From Kiritimatiellales bacterium (GTDB taxonomy: Bacteria; Verrucomicrobiota; Kiritimatiellia; Kiritimatiellales; Pontiellaceae): a DNA stretch of 43,884 bases. The translations under genes were made by a program, and so were the position numbers. The stretch lies in assembly GCA_003246265.1 (NCBI GenBank), contig QKAU01000071.1:1-43884 (forward strand). Direction: 5' to 3'. The notes beneath the pieces are model-generated. The model saw only the letters and a program-made list of their open reading frames with translations, was not told the origin of the DNA and ran no database searches. Position 1 is the stretch's first letter. Every line of letters starts with the position of its first letter. Shown here in pieces: positions 17,936 through 26,081 of the stretch.

Positions 17936-19375
17936 ATGAATACGATGCAGGCATGGCCGGGGCTGGTGGCGGTTTGGGGTCTTTCGGTTTCGCTGGCTTG
18001 GGGCGGCATCGGCGAGCCCTTCCTGATCGCGGGGGGATCGACGGCCGAAGGTGGCGGTGCATGTCCCGCCTTCGACGGTAGCAACGTTCTTGTCGCCATT
18101 GAGAGCGGGGAAACCAACAAACTCTATTTCCAGTTCGTCGATCCAGAAGGAGGGCTGGCCGGAAGCCGGATCGATCTTGGGATTTACGGGAACACCCCGC
18201 AGATTGGATATGGAGCAGGAAGCTATCTGGTGACGTGGAATGGCAACATGTCCGGCAGTTGGCAGATGTACGGACAGAGGATGAGTCCGGCAGGAACAGC
18301 CATCGGGGCTCCATTCCAGATCAGCTTCCCGCCAGCCGACGCAGGGCCGAATGATCTGGCCCGCATCCCGTATGGCAACGACTGGTTCCTCGTGGTTTGG
18401 CAGGATTACCGGCAGGGCGACAATCCCGACCTTTACGGACGGTTCGTCAAGTCGGACGGTTCGTTGGGATCTTCGGAAATCACGGTTGCCCAGGATACCC
18501 CGAATCAAGACGATGGCAACTATTCCATGGCCTTTGGCGACGGGAAATACCTGGTGGTCTTTTCGGCCGAGCGTCGGCTAGGCATGTATGACGGGGAGGA
18601 TGTCTATGGGCAACTGTTGGCGGTGGGTGTTGGCAGGGTCGGCAACAACTTTGTGATCGACCAGAACGACCTACCCAGTTCCAACCCGACTGCGGTGTGC
18701 TGGGATGGCGAAAAATTCACGGTGCTCTTCCACGATGCTTTGCCGGTCGGGGTAGATAATGAGCAGTGGGATATCCATGCCCGTTTTGTATCGTCGGACG
18801 GGACCGTGGCCACCAACCGGATTGCCATTGCCAATTCGCCGTTTGAATCCGAAATGTTTCCGACACTTTCATTCGATGGCCAGCGATATCTGGTGACACT
18901 GACTTCCTTCACATCTCCGTCCAATGGTGTGACGAAGGGCCGTTTTTATGACAAGCTACTGAATCCGCAGACGCCTTGGTTCTTGCTGGCTCCGCCAACA
19001 GACGCGGCGACGCCCATTTCGTCGGCTATCCCGACCGGTGAAGGGCGTTTCTGCGTTGGGACATCCTATATCGTTTGGGTTCCGTCCGATGCAGGTGACG
19101 GGAATGATGCGGTTTTCGTCCGCACGGATGGCCTACGAATCACGCCCAAAGCCCCTTCGTGCGAAGGGGGCGGCATCGACGACTCCAGCTACATGCTGAC
19201 CTATGCCGATCTGTTTCCGGGTACCATCAACCACCTGGAACGGATCGGGTCGCTCACATCGACCAACGGATGGATCACCGAAACCACCTTCGTGTGCACC
19301 TCGGCTTCCACCAACCTGCAAGGTGCCGCCGATGCCGCGTGGCCCTGCCAGTTCTTCCGCCTGCGAATGGAGTAG
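17936..19375 (+). CDS. Exported beta-propeller-like repeat protein, unknown function
   Basis: A 479-residue exported protein with no family I recognise. ATG 17936 follows AAAGGGG and starts a signal peptide (VAVWGLSVSLAWG); the frame is open back to 17900. Six or seven units of about 45-55 residues repeat the pattern [FY]-[DG]-G-x2-[YF]-L-V-x-[WF] followed by [DL]YG[RQ] and SDG[TS]. Units start near residues 47, 92, 146, 200, 256, 313 and 368, which suggests a propeller. The C-terminal ~70 residues (NHLERIGSLTSTNGW ... CQFFRLRME) resemble the terminal module of the protease cluster without Ca loops. It sits between the two tetrapyrrole fusion genes on the opposite strand and ends 3 bases from the tail of the SirC-HemA gene. 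Confidence 0.82.
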   Translation: MNTMQAWPGLVAVWGLSVSLAWGGIGEPFLIAGGSTAEGGGACPAFDGSNVLVAIESGETNKLYFQFVDPEGGLAGSRIDLGIYGNTPQIGYGAGSYLVTWNGNMSGSWQMYGQRMSPAGTAIGAPFQISFPPADAGPNDLARIPYGNDWFLVVWQDYRQGDNPDLYGRFVKSDGSLGSSEITVAQDTPNQDDGNYSMAFGDGKYLVVFSAERRLGMYDGEDVYGQLLAVGVGRVGNNFVIDQNDLPSSNPTAVCWDGEKFTVLFHDALPVGVDNEQWDIHARFVSSDGTVATNRIAIANSPFESEMFPTLSFDGQRYLVTLTSFTSPSNGVTKGRFYDKLLNPQTPWFLLAPPTDAATPISSAIPTGEGRFCVGTSYIVWVPSDAGDGNDAVFVRTDGLRITPKAPSCEGGGIDDSSYMLTYADLFPGTINHLERIGSLTSTNGWITETTFVCTSASTNLQGAADAAWPCQFFRLRME

Positions 19376-19378
19376 GCG

Positions 19379-20875
19379 CTAGGCCTGGACATCGCCATTT
19401 TTGAAGCTTCCGGCGATCCTGCCGTAGAGGTCGCCGTGGTCGGCGACGATGCCTCGGCTGCGGGCAAGGATGGTGGTCATGTCGGCCAGCTCGCGCCGGT
19501 ACCAGTACTTCAGGTCGTCGAGGTCCACCACCTGGACATCGGTCGACAGGCCGTCGAGCTCGGGATCGATGTTCCGCGGCATGCCCAGGTCGAGGACGAT
19601 CACCGGTCGCTCCTGGTTGAAGAAGGGGGCGTGGCCGATGTGCAGCAGGTGCCCGGGCGCGTCGGCGGCGCTGACAATGAAGTCGGCCTCGGTGATCCGG
19701 TTCTTCATGTCGTTGAAGGTGCAGAGTTCAATCTTTCCGCCATGGCCCTCGGGCAGCGCGGGCTTGTTGACGTGGTAGCACCAGACGATCTTCGCCGCCT
19801 TGGGGAGGCTGTCCTTGACGAGTCCCGAGCCGATCATGCCGGTGCCCAGCACCATGACGGTCGATTGCGCCAGGTCGCGGCCGTTGGCCTCGAGGTAGCG
19901 CACGGCCAGGTCCTCGATCTCGCAGCTGTTAAGCAGGGGGGCCACCTGGTTCTTGATCGACTTGGAGACGTGCAGTGCATTGGAGATCCACTCCTGGACC
20001 ATGTTGCCGGCCCAGCCCCGCTGCTTGGCGGTTTCCAGGGCCTCCTTGATCTGGGCTGTGATGTGGTTCTCGCCGGGCGTCTGGGAGAGCATTCCGGCGG
20101 TTACGAGGCACAGGTGCTCGAACGCCTCCGGGCCGGTCTTGAGGTAGAACTTGTCCTCCTTGAGATGGGTGAAGCCCATGATGTGGCGCAGGATGCCGTT
20201 GCGGGCCGTCTCCTCGGAGACCGCCGCGATCACCTCGACGCGGTTGCAGGTGTTGAGGACCATGAACTCGTGGATGCCCCACAGCTGCATGATCATGAAG
20301 CCCGCGCGCTCGAAGCGGGGGCCGGTCAGGTGGAACGGCTCGCGCTCTTCGACCGTCAAGTGGTTGTGGTCGGTCCCGACCACGACGAGGTGGGCCGACT
20401 CCATCATCCGCAGGTGGCGGGCGAGGCTGTTCTTGACCATCTTCGACTGCCGACAGTCGTTGCCGCCAGAGGAGACGGCGAGCGTCAGCTGGTTGTGGCG
20501 GGTGATGGCGGGGGTGGTGAAGTCGCTGTCGGCCCAGTTGCCATCCACGCAGCAGCAGGGCACGCCCCGCTCGCGGCAGGCTTCAAGGATGCCGCGGTTG
20601 GCGCCGCGGCTGTTGGTGGCGGCGAAGACCAGAGTCTGCCCTTCAGCATCGCCGGGTTCGAACTTGCGGGCGGCGTGCCCGACGGTCCGCGTATCGACGA
20701 GCGGCGCCAGTTCTTCGCACACCTCGGGGCTGACGACCGACACCTGCGCACCGGCCTCGAGCAGCAGCTGGATCTTCCGCAGGGCCACCTTGCCGCCGCC
20801 GGCCACCAGGCATGGACGTCCGGCGACGAGGAAGGTGATGGGAAGTCCGTTACGCAATTGCTTTTCCTTGGTCAT
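19379..20875 (-). CDS. SirC-HemA fusion: precorrin-2 dehydrogenase plus glutamyl-tRNA reductase
   Basis: A 498-residue fusion of two tetrapyrrole enzymes. Residues 1-160 are an NAD-binding precorrin-2 dehydrogenase/sirohydrochlorin ferrochelatase-type domain (LVAGGGKVALRK, VSVVSPE, FAATNSRGANR, Asp111 in CVDGNWADSDF, LAVSSGG). Residues 163-498 are glutamyl-tRNA reductase: VVVGTDHNHLTVEERE, catalytic Cys210 in NTCNRVEV, GENHITAQIKEA for the usual GESQILGQVK, a nucleotide loop VLGTGMIG and VLDLGMPRNIDPEL. It stops about 50 residues after the PRNIDPEL motif, so most of the C-terminal dimerisation domain is missing. ATG 20875 is chosen because the SirC homology starts right after it. It supplies glutamate-1-semialdehyde and acts again at precorrin-2, both ends of the siroheme branch. 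Confidence 0.92.
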   Translation of the reverse strand: MTKEKQLRNGLPITFLVAGRPCLVAGGGKVALRKIQLLLEAGAQVSVVSPEVCEELAPLVDTRTVGHAARKFEPGDAEGQTLVFAATNSRGANRGILEACRERGVPCCCVDGNWADSDFTTPAITRHNQLTLAVSSGGNDCRQSKMVKNSLARHLRMMESAHLVVVGTDHNHLTVEEREPFHLTGPRFERAGFMIMQLWGIHEFMVLNTCNRVEVIAAVSEETARNGILRHIMGFTHLKEDKFYLKTGPEAFEHLCLVTAGMLSQTPGENHITAQIKEALETAKQRGWAGNMVQEWISNALHVSKSIKNQVAPLLNSCEIEDLAVRYLEANGRDLAQSTVMVLGTGMIGSGLVKDSLPKAAKIVWCYHVNKPALPEGHGGKIELCTFNDMKNRITEADFIVSAADAPGHLLHIGHAPFFNQERPVIVLDLGMPRNIDPELDGLSTDVQVVDLDDLKYWYRRELADMTTILARSRGIVADHGDLYGRIAGSFKNGDVQA

Positions 20876-20927
20876 GACCGGGTAATTCCTATCAGGTTGC
20901 GCCTTCCCAGGCGATGCAAAACCGCAA

Positions 20928-20956
20928 AACATAGGCGCAGGGCCGGGGGATGTAAA
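20928..20956 (-). promoter_or_regulatory. Candidate promoter of the sirC-hemA gene
   Basis: On the minus strand TTTACA (20956-20951) and TATGTT (20933-20928) are separated by 17 bases, about 50 bases before the start codon. Close to sigma70 consensus. Confidence 0.5.
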
Positions 20957-20975
20957 GGGCTGCTCTGCTTTTTAA

Positions 20976-21004
20976 TTGGCTTTTCGGGGGGTACTCCATA
21001 AGGT
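20976..21004 (+). promoter_or_regulatory. Candidate promoter of the tol-pal operon
   Basis: TTGGCT (20976-20981) and TAAGGT (20999-21004) with a 17-base spacer, 36 bases before the tolQ ATG, divergent from the sirC-hemA promoter. Confidence 0.35.
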
Positions 21005-21040
21005 GCCCCGACGCTAAGAAAAGAAAGGGATTCTACGACC

Positions 21041-21793
21041 ATGGACCTGTTTGCCTCCATGCTGGTTTCGCTACCGGCGGCCGACCTTGCCAGCGCATTT
21101 TGGGAAAGCACGCTTTCGGGCAAGGCGATCGTCATCCTCCTGTTCCTCGGATCGGCCGGCGCCTGGACGATCATGTGGACCAAATCGCTCCAGCTCAAGT
21201 TTGCGCGGCGCATGACCGAGGAGTTCCTCGAGGCGTTCCGGACCGAACGCAATCCCACGGCCCTCTTCACCCGGCGCGAGGAGTATCCCGGCTCCCCGCT
21301 CAACGCCATCTACAAGGCTGGCTGCAACGCCCTCGGCGGCGAGCTCCAGGCCCACGGCATCGATCCCGACGACCTGCTCATGGGCGACATGACCTCCGGC
21401 ACGCAGCGCCGCCTGACGCTCAACCAGCTCGAAACCCTCCGTTCGGTCGTCGACCGCAACGTGGCCGACGAGGCGCTCGGCCTGGAGGACCAGATGGGCA
21501 TGCTCGCCACCGCCGTCAGCGCGGCGCCCTTCCTGGGGCTGCTCGGCACGGTCTGGGGCGTGATGGATGCCTTCAGCGGCATGGCGCAGTCGGGCAACGC
21601 GGCCCTCTCCGCCGTGGCGCCGGGCATTGCCGGCGCCCTGCTCACCACCATCATCGGCCTGGTGGTCGCCCTGCCGTCGATGGTGGGCTACAACATGCTC
21701 TCCGCCCAGATCCGGCGGCTGGCCGTCCAGATGGACAACTTCGCCCAGGAGTTCGTCTCCGGCATCCAGAACACCTATGTGATCGAGGCGTAA
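21041..21793 (+). CDS. tolQ: TolQ proton-channel protein (MotA/TolQ/ExbB family)
   Basis: Inner-membrane stator of the Tol-Pal system, 250 residues, which uses the proton gradient to act on TolA and keep the outer membrane attached during division. One membrane segment lies near residues 28-46 (IVILLFLGSAGAWTIMW) and two more in the conserved domain at about 147-225 (LGLLGTVWGVMDAF; GIAGALLTTIIGLVVALPS). The family motif GLLGTVWG is intact. AAAGGG precedes the ATG. tolR follows after 3 bases. Length and gene order fit TolQ better than ExbB. Confidence 0.93.
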   Translation: MDLFASMLVSLPAADLASAFWESTLSGKAIVILLFLGSAGAWTIMWTKSLQLKFARRMTEEFLEAFRTERNPTALFTRREEYPGSPLNAIYKAGCNALGGELQAHGIDPDDLLMGDMTSGTQRRLTLNQLETLRSVVDRNVADEALGLEDQMGMLATAVSAAPFLGLLGTVWGVMDAFSGMAQSGNAALSAVAPGIAGALLTTIIGLVVALPSMVGYNMLSAQIRRLAVQMDNFAQEFVSGIQNTYVIEA

Positions 21794-21796
21794 CCC

Positions 21797-22204
21797 ATGG
21801 CCCGCCGCACCAGCATCGTCTCCCTCAACCAGATCAGCGACATCAACATGACGCCGCTGATGGACCTGACCTTCATCCTGCTGATCACCTTCATCATCAC
21901 CTTCCCGCTCATCGAGCAGGGAATCGCGATCAACCTGCCCAAGGGGTCGGCGGCCGACATGATGGAGAGCAAGACGCGCTCCATCAGTCTCAACATCGAG
22001 AAGCAGCTCTACCTCGACGATGTCCGCGTATCCCCCGATGAACTGGCGGCGGCGGTGATGGATATCGGCACGTCGTCGCCTGACACGGTGATCTACGTCC
22101 GTGCCGACCGCAATCTTCCCTATGGCGAGGTCGTGGCGGTCATGAAGATGCTACACGACGCCAACATCACCAAGATGGCGCTGGTTACGGAGGCGGAGCA
22201 GTAG
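21797..22204 (+). CDS. tolR: TolR (ExbD family)
   Basis: A 135-residue stator partner of TolQ with one membrane helix (about 21-40, [21 protein letters not shown]) and a periplasmic domain. The proton-relevant aspartate is in the conserved [12 protein letters not shown] segment. The C-terminal part ([26 protein letters not shown] in family terms) is typical of ExbD/TolR. It lies between tolQ and tolA with gaps of 3 and 2 bases, so the three are co-translated. Confidence 0.93.
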   Translation: MARRTSIVSLNQISDINMTPLMDLTFILLITFIITFPLIEQGIAINLPKGSAADMMESKTRSISLNIEKQLYLDDVRVSPDELAAAVMDIGTSSPDTVIYVRADRNLPYGEVVAVMKMLHDANITKMALVTEAEQ

Positions 22205-22206
22205 GC

Positions 22207-23007
22207 ATGGATTCCCTGGGGCGCAGGATATCCGTACGGGTGCTGGCGATCCATCTGGCGGTCGTCGCGGTCCTGCTGCTCGCTTCGGCCCTGCGCGGCT
22301 GCTTCCGGCCCCGGCCGAAGCCGGAGATCGTCACGTTCATCGAATTCGGCCAGCCGGCGGAGCCGGTGGCGCTTCAGGAGGTGTCTAAAATGCCCTCGCC
22401 GGAGCCGGAAACCCCCTCGCTGGTCCCCGAACCCAAACCCGTGCCCAAGCCTACACCGAAGCCGGAACCGAAACCCATTCCCAAGCCCGAACCCAAGCCT
22501 ACGCCGAAGCCGGAACCGAAACCGGCCCCCAAGCCGGAGCCCAAGCCCACCCCGAAACCCGAACCGAAGCCGGAACCCAAGCCCGAGACGAAAAAGAAGT
22601 ATGTCGATCCCAAGGACATCAAGATCGGCAAGACGGTCGGAGCGGAGGAGACGAAGCCGGCGCTTTCGAAGAAGGAGATCCAGCAGGCCCTCTCGGGCAT
22701 CGCCAAAACGACGGGACCCGTCGGCAATCCCGACGAGATCGCCGCCTATATCGGGCGGGTCGGCCGCTATTTCGACAGCCGCTGGACCCCCCCGGCGTCC
22801 GGGGGCTCCGCCAGCCGCCCGGCGGTGGTCCGGATCACGATGCGAAAAAATGGCGTGATTACCGGGCGCCAACTGATCCATAGTTCGGGCGATCCCGAAT
22901 ACGACCGTACGGCGATGGCGGCGGTCAACGCCGTCGGCACGGTGCCGGAACCGCCGGCCAGCTACCCGTACGACTATGTCGAGGTGGAGTTCCGGCTCAA
23001 CAACTAG
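22207..23007 (+). CDS. tolA: TolA-position protein with a TonB-type C-terminus
   Basis: A 266-residue energy transducer linking TolQR to the periplasm. It has an N-terminal membrane anchor (about 13-33, [18 protein letters not shown]), a Pro/Lys/Glu-rich spacer (about 75-130, units KPEPKPTP), a short charged part, and a C-terminal TonB-like domain (about 178-266: [37 protein letters not shown]). The spacer and C-terminus resemble TonB more than the helical linker of enterobacterial TolA, but position in tolQRABpal supports TolA. A TonB paralogue recruited to the locus is the alternative. Confidence 0.85.
   Translation: MDSLGRRISVRVLAIHLAVVAVLLLASALRGCFRPRPKPEIVTFIEFGQPAEPVALQEVSKMPSPEPETPSLVPEPKPVPKPTPKPEPKPIPKPEPKPTPKPEPKPAPKPEPKPTPKPEPKPEPKPETKKKYVDPKDIKIGKTVGAEETKPALSKKEIQQALSGIAKTTGPVGNPDEIAAYIGRVGRYFDSRWTPPASGGSASRPAVVRITMRKNGVITGRQLIHSSGDPEYDRTAMAAVNAVGTVPEPPASYPYDYVEVEFRLNN
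22431..22587 (+). repeat. Pro-Lys-Glu coding repeat in tolA
   Basis: Imperfect 12- and 18-base units encode KPxPKP repeats, a periplasm-spanning rod as in TonB. It is prone to copy-number slippage. Confidence 0.85.
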
Positions 23008-23031
23008 GACCTTCTGCTTGGAGATGATGGA

Positions 23032-24216
23032 ATGAAGAGAAGCATGCTTTTCGGATTGGCGCTGCTGGCGGCCTGTACCGCATGGAGCCAGCGCGCCGTG
23101 GTGACGAAGGAGGGCGAGGGGAAGATCGGCATCAACCTCGGGGCCTACCAGACCGGGGGCGACGGCGCGTCGCGCACCTTCCTGGCGGTCCTCAAGGCGG
23201 ACCTGAACCGCTCGGGCTATCTCACGGTGGTCTCCTCCGGCGGCGAAGTGGCCGTGGTGGGGCGCTGCGTGCCGGGCGGCGGGCAGCTCGTCGCCGATTG
23301 CCAGGTCTACCAGACCGCCACGCGCCGCAGCCTGCTGGGCAAGCGCTACAACGCCCCCGAAAACAGCGCGCGCGGCCTGGCCCACCAGGTGGCCGACGAA
23401 ATCATTTTCGCCGTCACCGGCAAACCCGGCATGGCTTCGGGCAAGATCACCCTTGTGGGCAACCGGACCGGACGCAAGGAGATCTACATCTGCGACATGG
23501 ACGGGCAGAACATGCGGCAGGTCACCAGCGACCGCAGCATCGCCGTGGGGCCGCGCTGGACGCCGGACCTCCAGAACCTGACCTATACCTCCTACAAGCG
23601 CGGCTACCCCAACGTCTTCATGACCGGCCGCGCCAAGCCGCTCTCCAGCTACGGCGGCCTCAACGCCAGCGGGGCCGTATCGCCCAACGGCAAAAGCATG
23701 GCGCTCATCCTCTCGAAGGACGGCAACCCGGAGCTCTACGTCATGGGCCTGGGCTTCGGCGGCGGGCTCGAGCGGCTGACCCGGACCCGCCAGTGCGAGG
23801 CGAGCCCCTGCTGGTCGCCCGACGGCAACCACATCGTCTACGTCTCGGACTCGTCGGGCACGCCGCAGATCTACATCCTGCCGCGGCAGGGCGGGCAGCC
23901 GATGCGGCTCACCACCTCCGGCACGGAGAACGTGGCGCCGGACTGGGGCAAGAACGGCTACATCGTCTACAGCAGCCGGGTGGGCGGCCGCTACCGCATC
24001 ATGATCGCCAATCCCGTCAACCGCACCGTGCGGGAACTGGAGACCGACTGGGCCGACTACGAGGATCCGAGCTGGGCGCCGGACGGCCGCCACATCGTCT
24101 GTTCGCGCACCTCCGGATACCGTTCCTCCATCTACCTCCTTGACACCCAGAAAGATTCTCCTATACCGTTGGTTTCAGGTTCGGGCGATTGGTATTCGCC
24201 TTCATGCTCTCCATAA
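23032..24216 (+). CDS. tolB: TolB periplasmic beta-propeller
   Basis: A 394-residue Tol-Pal component. The N-terminal domain (about 21-135, VVTKEGEGKIGINLGAY ... GRCVPGGG) is followed by WD40-like TolB propeller blades (GRKEIYICDMDGQN, LTRTRQCEASPCWSPDGN, IYILPRQGGQPMRLT, SWAPDGRHIVCSR). The N-terminus MKRSMLFGLALLAAC contains LAAC at Cys15, which could be a lipobox; cleavage after AWSQ by signal peptidase I is the alternative. E. coli TolB is soluble. GGAG lies before the ATG, and tolA ends 24 bases upstream. Confidence 0.93.
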   Translation: MKRSMLFGLALLAACTAWSQRAVVTKEGEGKIGINLGAYQTGGDGASRTFLAVLKADLNRSGYLTVVSSGGEVAVVGRCVPGGGQLVADCQVYQTATRRSLLGKRYNAPENSARGLAHQVADEIIFAVTGKPGMASGKITLVGNRTGRKEIYICDMDGQNMRQVTSDRSIAVGPRWTPDLQNLTYTSYKRGYPNVFMTGRAKPLSSYGGLNASGAVSPNGKSMALILSKDGNPELYVMGLGFGGGLERLTRTRQCEASPCWSPDGNHIVYVSDSSGTPQIYILPRQGGQPMRLTTSGTENVAPDWGKNGYIVYSSRVGGRYRIMIANPVNRTVRELETDWADYEDPSWAPDGRHIVCSRTSGYRSSIYLLDTQKDSPIPLVSGSGDWYSPSCSP

Positions 24217-24236
24217 AAGAATCGGGGTATGTAATT

Positions 24237-24755
24237 ATGTGCAAGATGGTTGTGAAGTCGTTGTTCTTCGTTGCGTTGGCAGGTTCGCTGGCCCTCACGG
24301 GCGGCTGCAAATCCAAGAAAGCCAACTCGGCCGACCTCTACGGCTCGGGCGGCAACCTCTACGGCGATCCGCTCATGGGCGACGTGCCGCTCAACGACAC
24401 CATGGGACTGCCCGCCGATGGCGACCGCAGCATGTTCCCCCCGGTTTACTTCGCCTACGACAGCTCGCAGGTGAATCCCGAGGAGGCGGGCAAATGCGAC
24501 CAGGTGGCCCAGTACCTCAAGAAGGGCAAGGGCGGCGTGATCGTTGAAGGCCATGCCGACGAGCGCGGCAGCCGCGAATACAACCTGGCCCTGGGCGAGC
24601 GCCGCGCGCTGGCCGTCCGCGACTACCTCATCAGCCTCGGCGTCAACCCCTCCGTCATCCAGACCAAGAGCTATGGCGAAGAGATGCCGGAAGACATGGG
24701 CCACGACGAGGGGGCCTGGCGCATGAACCGGCGCGCCGTCTTCGCGATCTACTAA
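24237..24755 (+). CDS. pal: Pal peptidoglycan-associated lipoprotein
   Basis: A 172-residue outer-membrane lipoprotein that binds peptidoglycan and TolB. ATG 24237 gives a lipoprotein signal with lipobox LTGGC (Cys24); the frame is open back to 24189 but that extension is unlikely. A low-complexity linker (about 25-80) leads into an OmpA-like domain (about 80-172: VYFAYDSSQVNPEE, VEGHADERGSREYN, GERRALAVRDYL) with the diaminopimelate-binding region. It is the last gene of the operon and is followed by an intrinsic terminator. Confidence 0.95.
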   Translation: MCKMVVKSLFFVALAGSLALTGGCKSKKANSADLYGSGGNLYGDPLMGDVPLNDTMGLPADGDRSMFPPVYFAYDSSQVNPEEAGKCDQVAQYLKKGKGGVIVEGHADERGSREYNLALGERRALAVRDYLISLGVNPSVIQTKSYGEEMPEDMGHDEGAWRMNRRAVFAIY

Positions 24756-24763
24756 CTCCCTGG

Positions 24764-24796
24764 AAGGTGCGGTCCGGCGGCCGCACCTTTTTTGTT
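24764..24796 (+). terminator. Rho-independent terminator of tol-pal
   Basis: AAGGTGCGG (24764-24772) pairs with CCGCACCTT (24781-24789) around an 8-base loop, followed by a T-rich run. It lies 8 bases after the pal stop. Confidence 0.9.
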
Positions 24797-24800
24797 TCGC

Positions 24801-26063
24801 ATGCAGTTTCCCCTACCCACCATCGCGGCTCAGTTCGACGTGATCGGCGTGCTGGCGACCGTGGTGGTCTCCTTCTTGGCGATTACGCTGGTTTCCAGCT
24901 ACTACCGCTTCCAGCACATCGTCCAGGTGGCGGAGGATACCCAGCCCGAGGAGATGGGGGCGGCCCCTGAAGAGGTCCTGCGCGTCCAGCTTGCCCGCTA
25001 CCTGGCCCGCTGCGCCCGCCAGGGCAGCTCCTTCAGCGTGGCGCTGGTCCGCTGCGGCCATCCGCAGGTGCCCGTGCGGATGGATGCCCCGTTCATGGCC
25101 GCCATCCGGCATGCCGCGCGCCGCGACGATACCGCCTGCGTCCTAGACGACCGGACGGCGGTGCTCCTTGCCGAGTCGGAACCGGAGGATGCAGTGAATA
25201 TCCTGGAGCGCATCGCCGGGGCCCTGCGCGGCGCCCTGCCGGAACTCCTTCCGGGACAGGTGCGTGTGGGCATCGCCTCCTATCCGGGGCACGGGCTGAG
25301 CGGCAGGGATCTCCTGGCCGTGGCCCATCAAGGCCTCGACATGACCTCCGGCGGAAAGTCTGTCGCCATGCCCGCGATCGTCGACGTCGACGCGGAGGAA
25401 CCGGCGCAAGACGAAGTGCTCCCTGCGGAAACGGAGTCCGAAGACCAGGAGGAGATGGGATTCGACGACGACGGGGATCAAGCGGCCACGTCGTGGCGCG
25501 AGCGGCGCCGAAGCTCCATGCTCGATCCCCTCACGGGCGTGCTGAAACCCTCCGCCATCTCCCCCTTCATGCAGCGGCTGATGAGCGACCTGCGGCGCCA
25601 GAAGAAGCCTGCGGCACTCTTCTGCATCGGGGTGAACAACATGGATTACATCACCCGCTTCCACGGACAGGACGCGGCCGATTCCCTGCTCAAGGGGATC
25701 AGCCGCATCCTGCAGGAAAGCCTCCGTGCGGAAGACTTGATCGGGCGGCACGAAAAGTACGCCTTCCTGGTCCTGGCCAGCGCCTCGCTGGACGAGGCGG
25801 CCGTCATCGGCAAGCGCATCAGTACCCATGTCCAGCAGGCCGGGATCGACTGCGGGGGCAAGGTGCTCAAGACCACCATCACCCTCGGCGTGGCCACCTA
25901 CCCGGAGCATGGGCGCAACCTGCACCACCTTTACACGGCGGGCCAGCGGGTGCTCGACCACTCCCGCTCCAACGATATCCGCGCTTATGCGGTGTACGAT
26001 CCGGAAATCCATGCTAAGGTTCCATCCAAGCCAATGAAGAGCATCAAGTCCATCCAGGCCTGA
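24801..26063 (+). CDS. Membrane protein with two degenerate GGDEF domains
   Basis: A 420-residue protein with one N-terminal membrane helix (about 13-33). ATG 24801 is chosen over TTG 24792, which would lie inside the terminator. The first GGDEF-like domain (about 60-180) has LDDRTAVLLAE where the signature should be and retains only the fold (VRVGIASYPGHGLSG). After an acidic linker (about 195-235) a second domain starts with DPLTGVLKP; its signature site reads GRHEKYAFLVL in place of R-GGDEF, while later elements persist (TITLGVATYPEHG, LYTAGQRVLDHSR). Neither half should synthesise cyclic di-GMP. A role as sensor, scaffold or GTP/c-di-GMP binder is inference. It ends 18 bases before pdxJ. 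Confidence 0.85.
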   Translation: MQFPLPTIAAQFDVIGVLATVVVSFLAITLVSSYYRFQHIVQVAEDTQPEEMGAAPEEVLRVQLARYLARCARQGSSFSVALVRCGHPQVPVRMDAPFMAAIRHAARRDDTACVLDDRTAVLLAESEPEDAVNILERIAGALRGALPELLPGQVRVGIASYPGHGLSGRDLLAVAHQGLDMTSGGKSVAMPAIVDVDAEEPAQDEVLPAETESEDQEEMGFDDDGDQAATSWRERRRSSMLDPLTGVLKPSAISPFMQRLMSDLRRQKKPAALFCIGVNNMDYITRFHGQDAADSLLKGISRILQESLRAEDLIGRHEKYAFLVLASASLDEAAVIGKRISTHVQQAGIDCGGKVLKTTITLGVATYPEHGRNLHHLYTAGQRVLDHSRSNDIRAYAVYDPEIHAKVPSKPMKSIKSIQA

Positions 26064-26081
26064 TGCCGGCGGGGAGGATGC

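Noticed and set aside
22431-22587. Regular repeats that could be mistaken for a CRISPR array
   Set aside because: Units are short, contiguous, in frame and encode the KPEPKP rod of the TolA-like protein; there are no spacers.
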